Origin: Granulicella sp. L46 | GTDB lineage: Bacteria > Acidobacteriota > Terriglobia > Terriglobales > Acidobacteriaceae | Assembly: GCF_009765785.1 (NCBI RefSeq) | Contig: NZ_LMUT01000003.1 | Span: 421,570-485,569, forward strand | Length of the DNA: 64,000 nucleotides | Direction: 5' to 3' | Shown here: positions 63,687 to 64,000 of the stretch, piece by piece | Position numbering within the stretch: the first letter of the stretch is position 1 | Layout of the letters: each line of letters starts with the position of its first letter | The notes under the pieces: model-generated | Told to the model about the DNA's origin: nothing | Database searches by the model: none | The model's input: only the letters and a program-made list of their open reading frames with translations | Translations under genes and position numbers: made by a program

Positions 63687-64000
63687 ATGGGTTATTGGAA
63701 ACGATTCGGAGCGGTGCTTTGGCGGGATGCAATGCTGTGGGTGCGCGATAACATCCTGTGGGCGGTGGTGGTCTTGGTTGTACCGCCTGCTGCAGTCTAT
63801 TTTCATGACCCCAACCACTCTATCGATTGGTCGCTCATCCGCACAACACTATGGCTATACGTTGCTGCATTCGTTATGTATGCCATCTACCAAAGCGCGC
63901 ACGCCGCTGTGACGCTAGATGCAGAGCGATACGCGCATGTTCTAGAGGCCGAACGTAGAGCCACAGAGGCAGAAGCCCTGAATACACGTCCGAAGATTGT
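63687..64000 (+). CDS. Membrane protein, 3' end cut by window
   Basis: An open frame from ATG 63687 to the window end (104 codons seen). AGGGG lies just before the ATG. Two hydrophobic helices are at about 26-42 (ILWAVVVLVVPPAAVYF) and 58-76 (TTLWLYVAAFVMYAIYQ), followed by an acidic-basic helical stretch with ALDAERYAHVLEAERRATEAEA that looks like a coiled coil. Read away from the zinc-ribbon gene, divergently. No family recognised. Confidence 0.65.
   Translation, partial: MGYWKRFGAVLWRDAMLWVRDNILWAVVVLVVPPAAVYFHDPNHSIDWSLIRTTLWLYVAAFVMYAIYQSAHAAVTLDAERYAHVLEAERRATEAEALNTRPKI

Overview
The window looks like a chromosome segment from an Acidobacteriota, most likely Terriglobia/Acidobacteriaceae (Granulicella, Edaphobacter or Terriglobus type). 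This is inferred from strong C/G third-position codon bias, an unusual short RpoZ, many secreted or outer-membrane proteins, and families of short intergenic repeats (a 'gtcatcctgagcgaagcg' type and a 'tctgtcattccctc' type). No rRNA, insertion sequence or CRISPR array was found. The only RNA gene recognised is a tRNA-Pro(CGG).

Layout. 1-15.7 kb is housekeeping and mixed metabolism: a methyltransferase truncated by the window edge, serine dehydratase, ComM/YifB, RpoZ, Rho, a secreted esterase-like protein, an MscS channel, a MoxR-like AAA+ ATPase with a VWA partner 3.5 kb away, a Fpg-type DNA glycosylase and a PL5 alginate-lyase-like protein. 15.8-32.5 kb is a trehalose/alpha-glucan locus. The minus arm reads GH15, treY, treZ, NUDIX, MetX-like hydrolase, NAD(P)-binding protein. 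The divergent plus arm reads glgE, a treS-maltokinase fusion, a glycosyltransferase-like protein that seems to lack its metal site, and a membrane protein. One locus therefore holds TreY/TreZ, TreS, and the maltokinase-GlgE route that turns trehalose into alpha-glucan. 32.6-38.2 kb carries an SRPBCC protein, an MHS-type transporter, a SnoaL-like protein, a GT87 membrane protein fused to a beta-propeller, and a Gly/Tyr-rich secreted protein.

38.3-43.3 kb holds a three-subunit molybdenum hydroxylase of the xanthine dehydrogenase type. Its operon is interrupted by a tiny membrane protein and by an oppositely oriented heptad-repeat gene. 43.4-48.1 kb carries a nucleoside-phosphorylase-like gene, a lipoprotein, small membrane proteins and about 1.1 kb of repeats. 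48.7-53.6 kb is a tightly coupled minus-strand operon cysD-cysN-cysH-xdhC-mocA, which links sulfate assimilation to molybdenum cofactor maturation. CysN ends in what looks like a decayed APS kinase domain. An OmpA-like outer-membrane protein follows.

From the tRNA-Pro (56.1 kb) to the window end the sequence changes character: more A/T, less biased codons, and small genes of phage or satellite type. This is probably an integrated element. It encodes a primase-polymerase/SF3 helicase like the replication protein of P4-type satellites, an excisionase-like HTH protein, and an array of four related sites spaced 95-97 bp apart beside them that may be its origin or operator array. Cargo includes MltR-like, Rap1a/Tai-like and zinc-ribbon membrane proteins. 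No integrase lies in the window, so the far end of the element is probably outside it.
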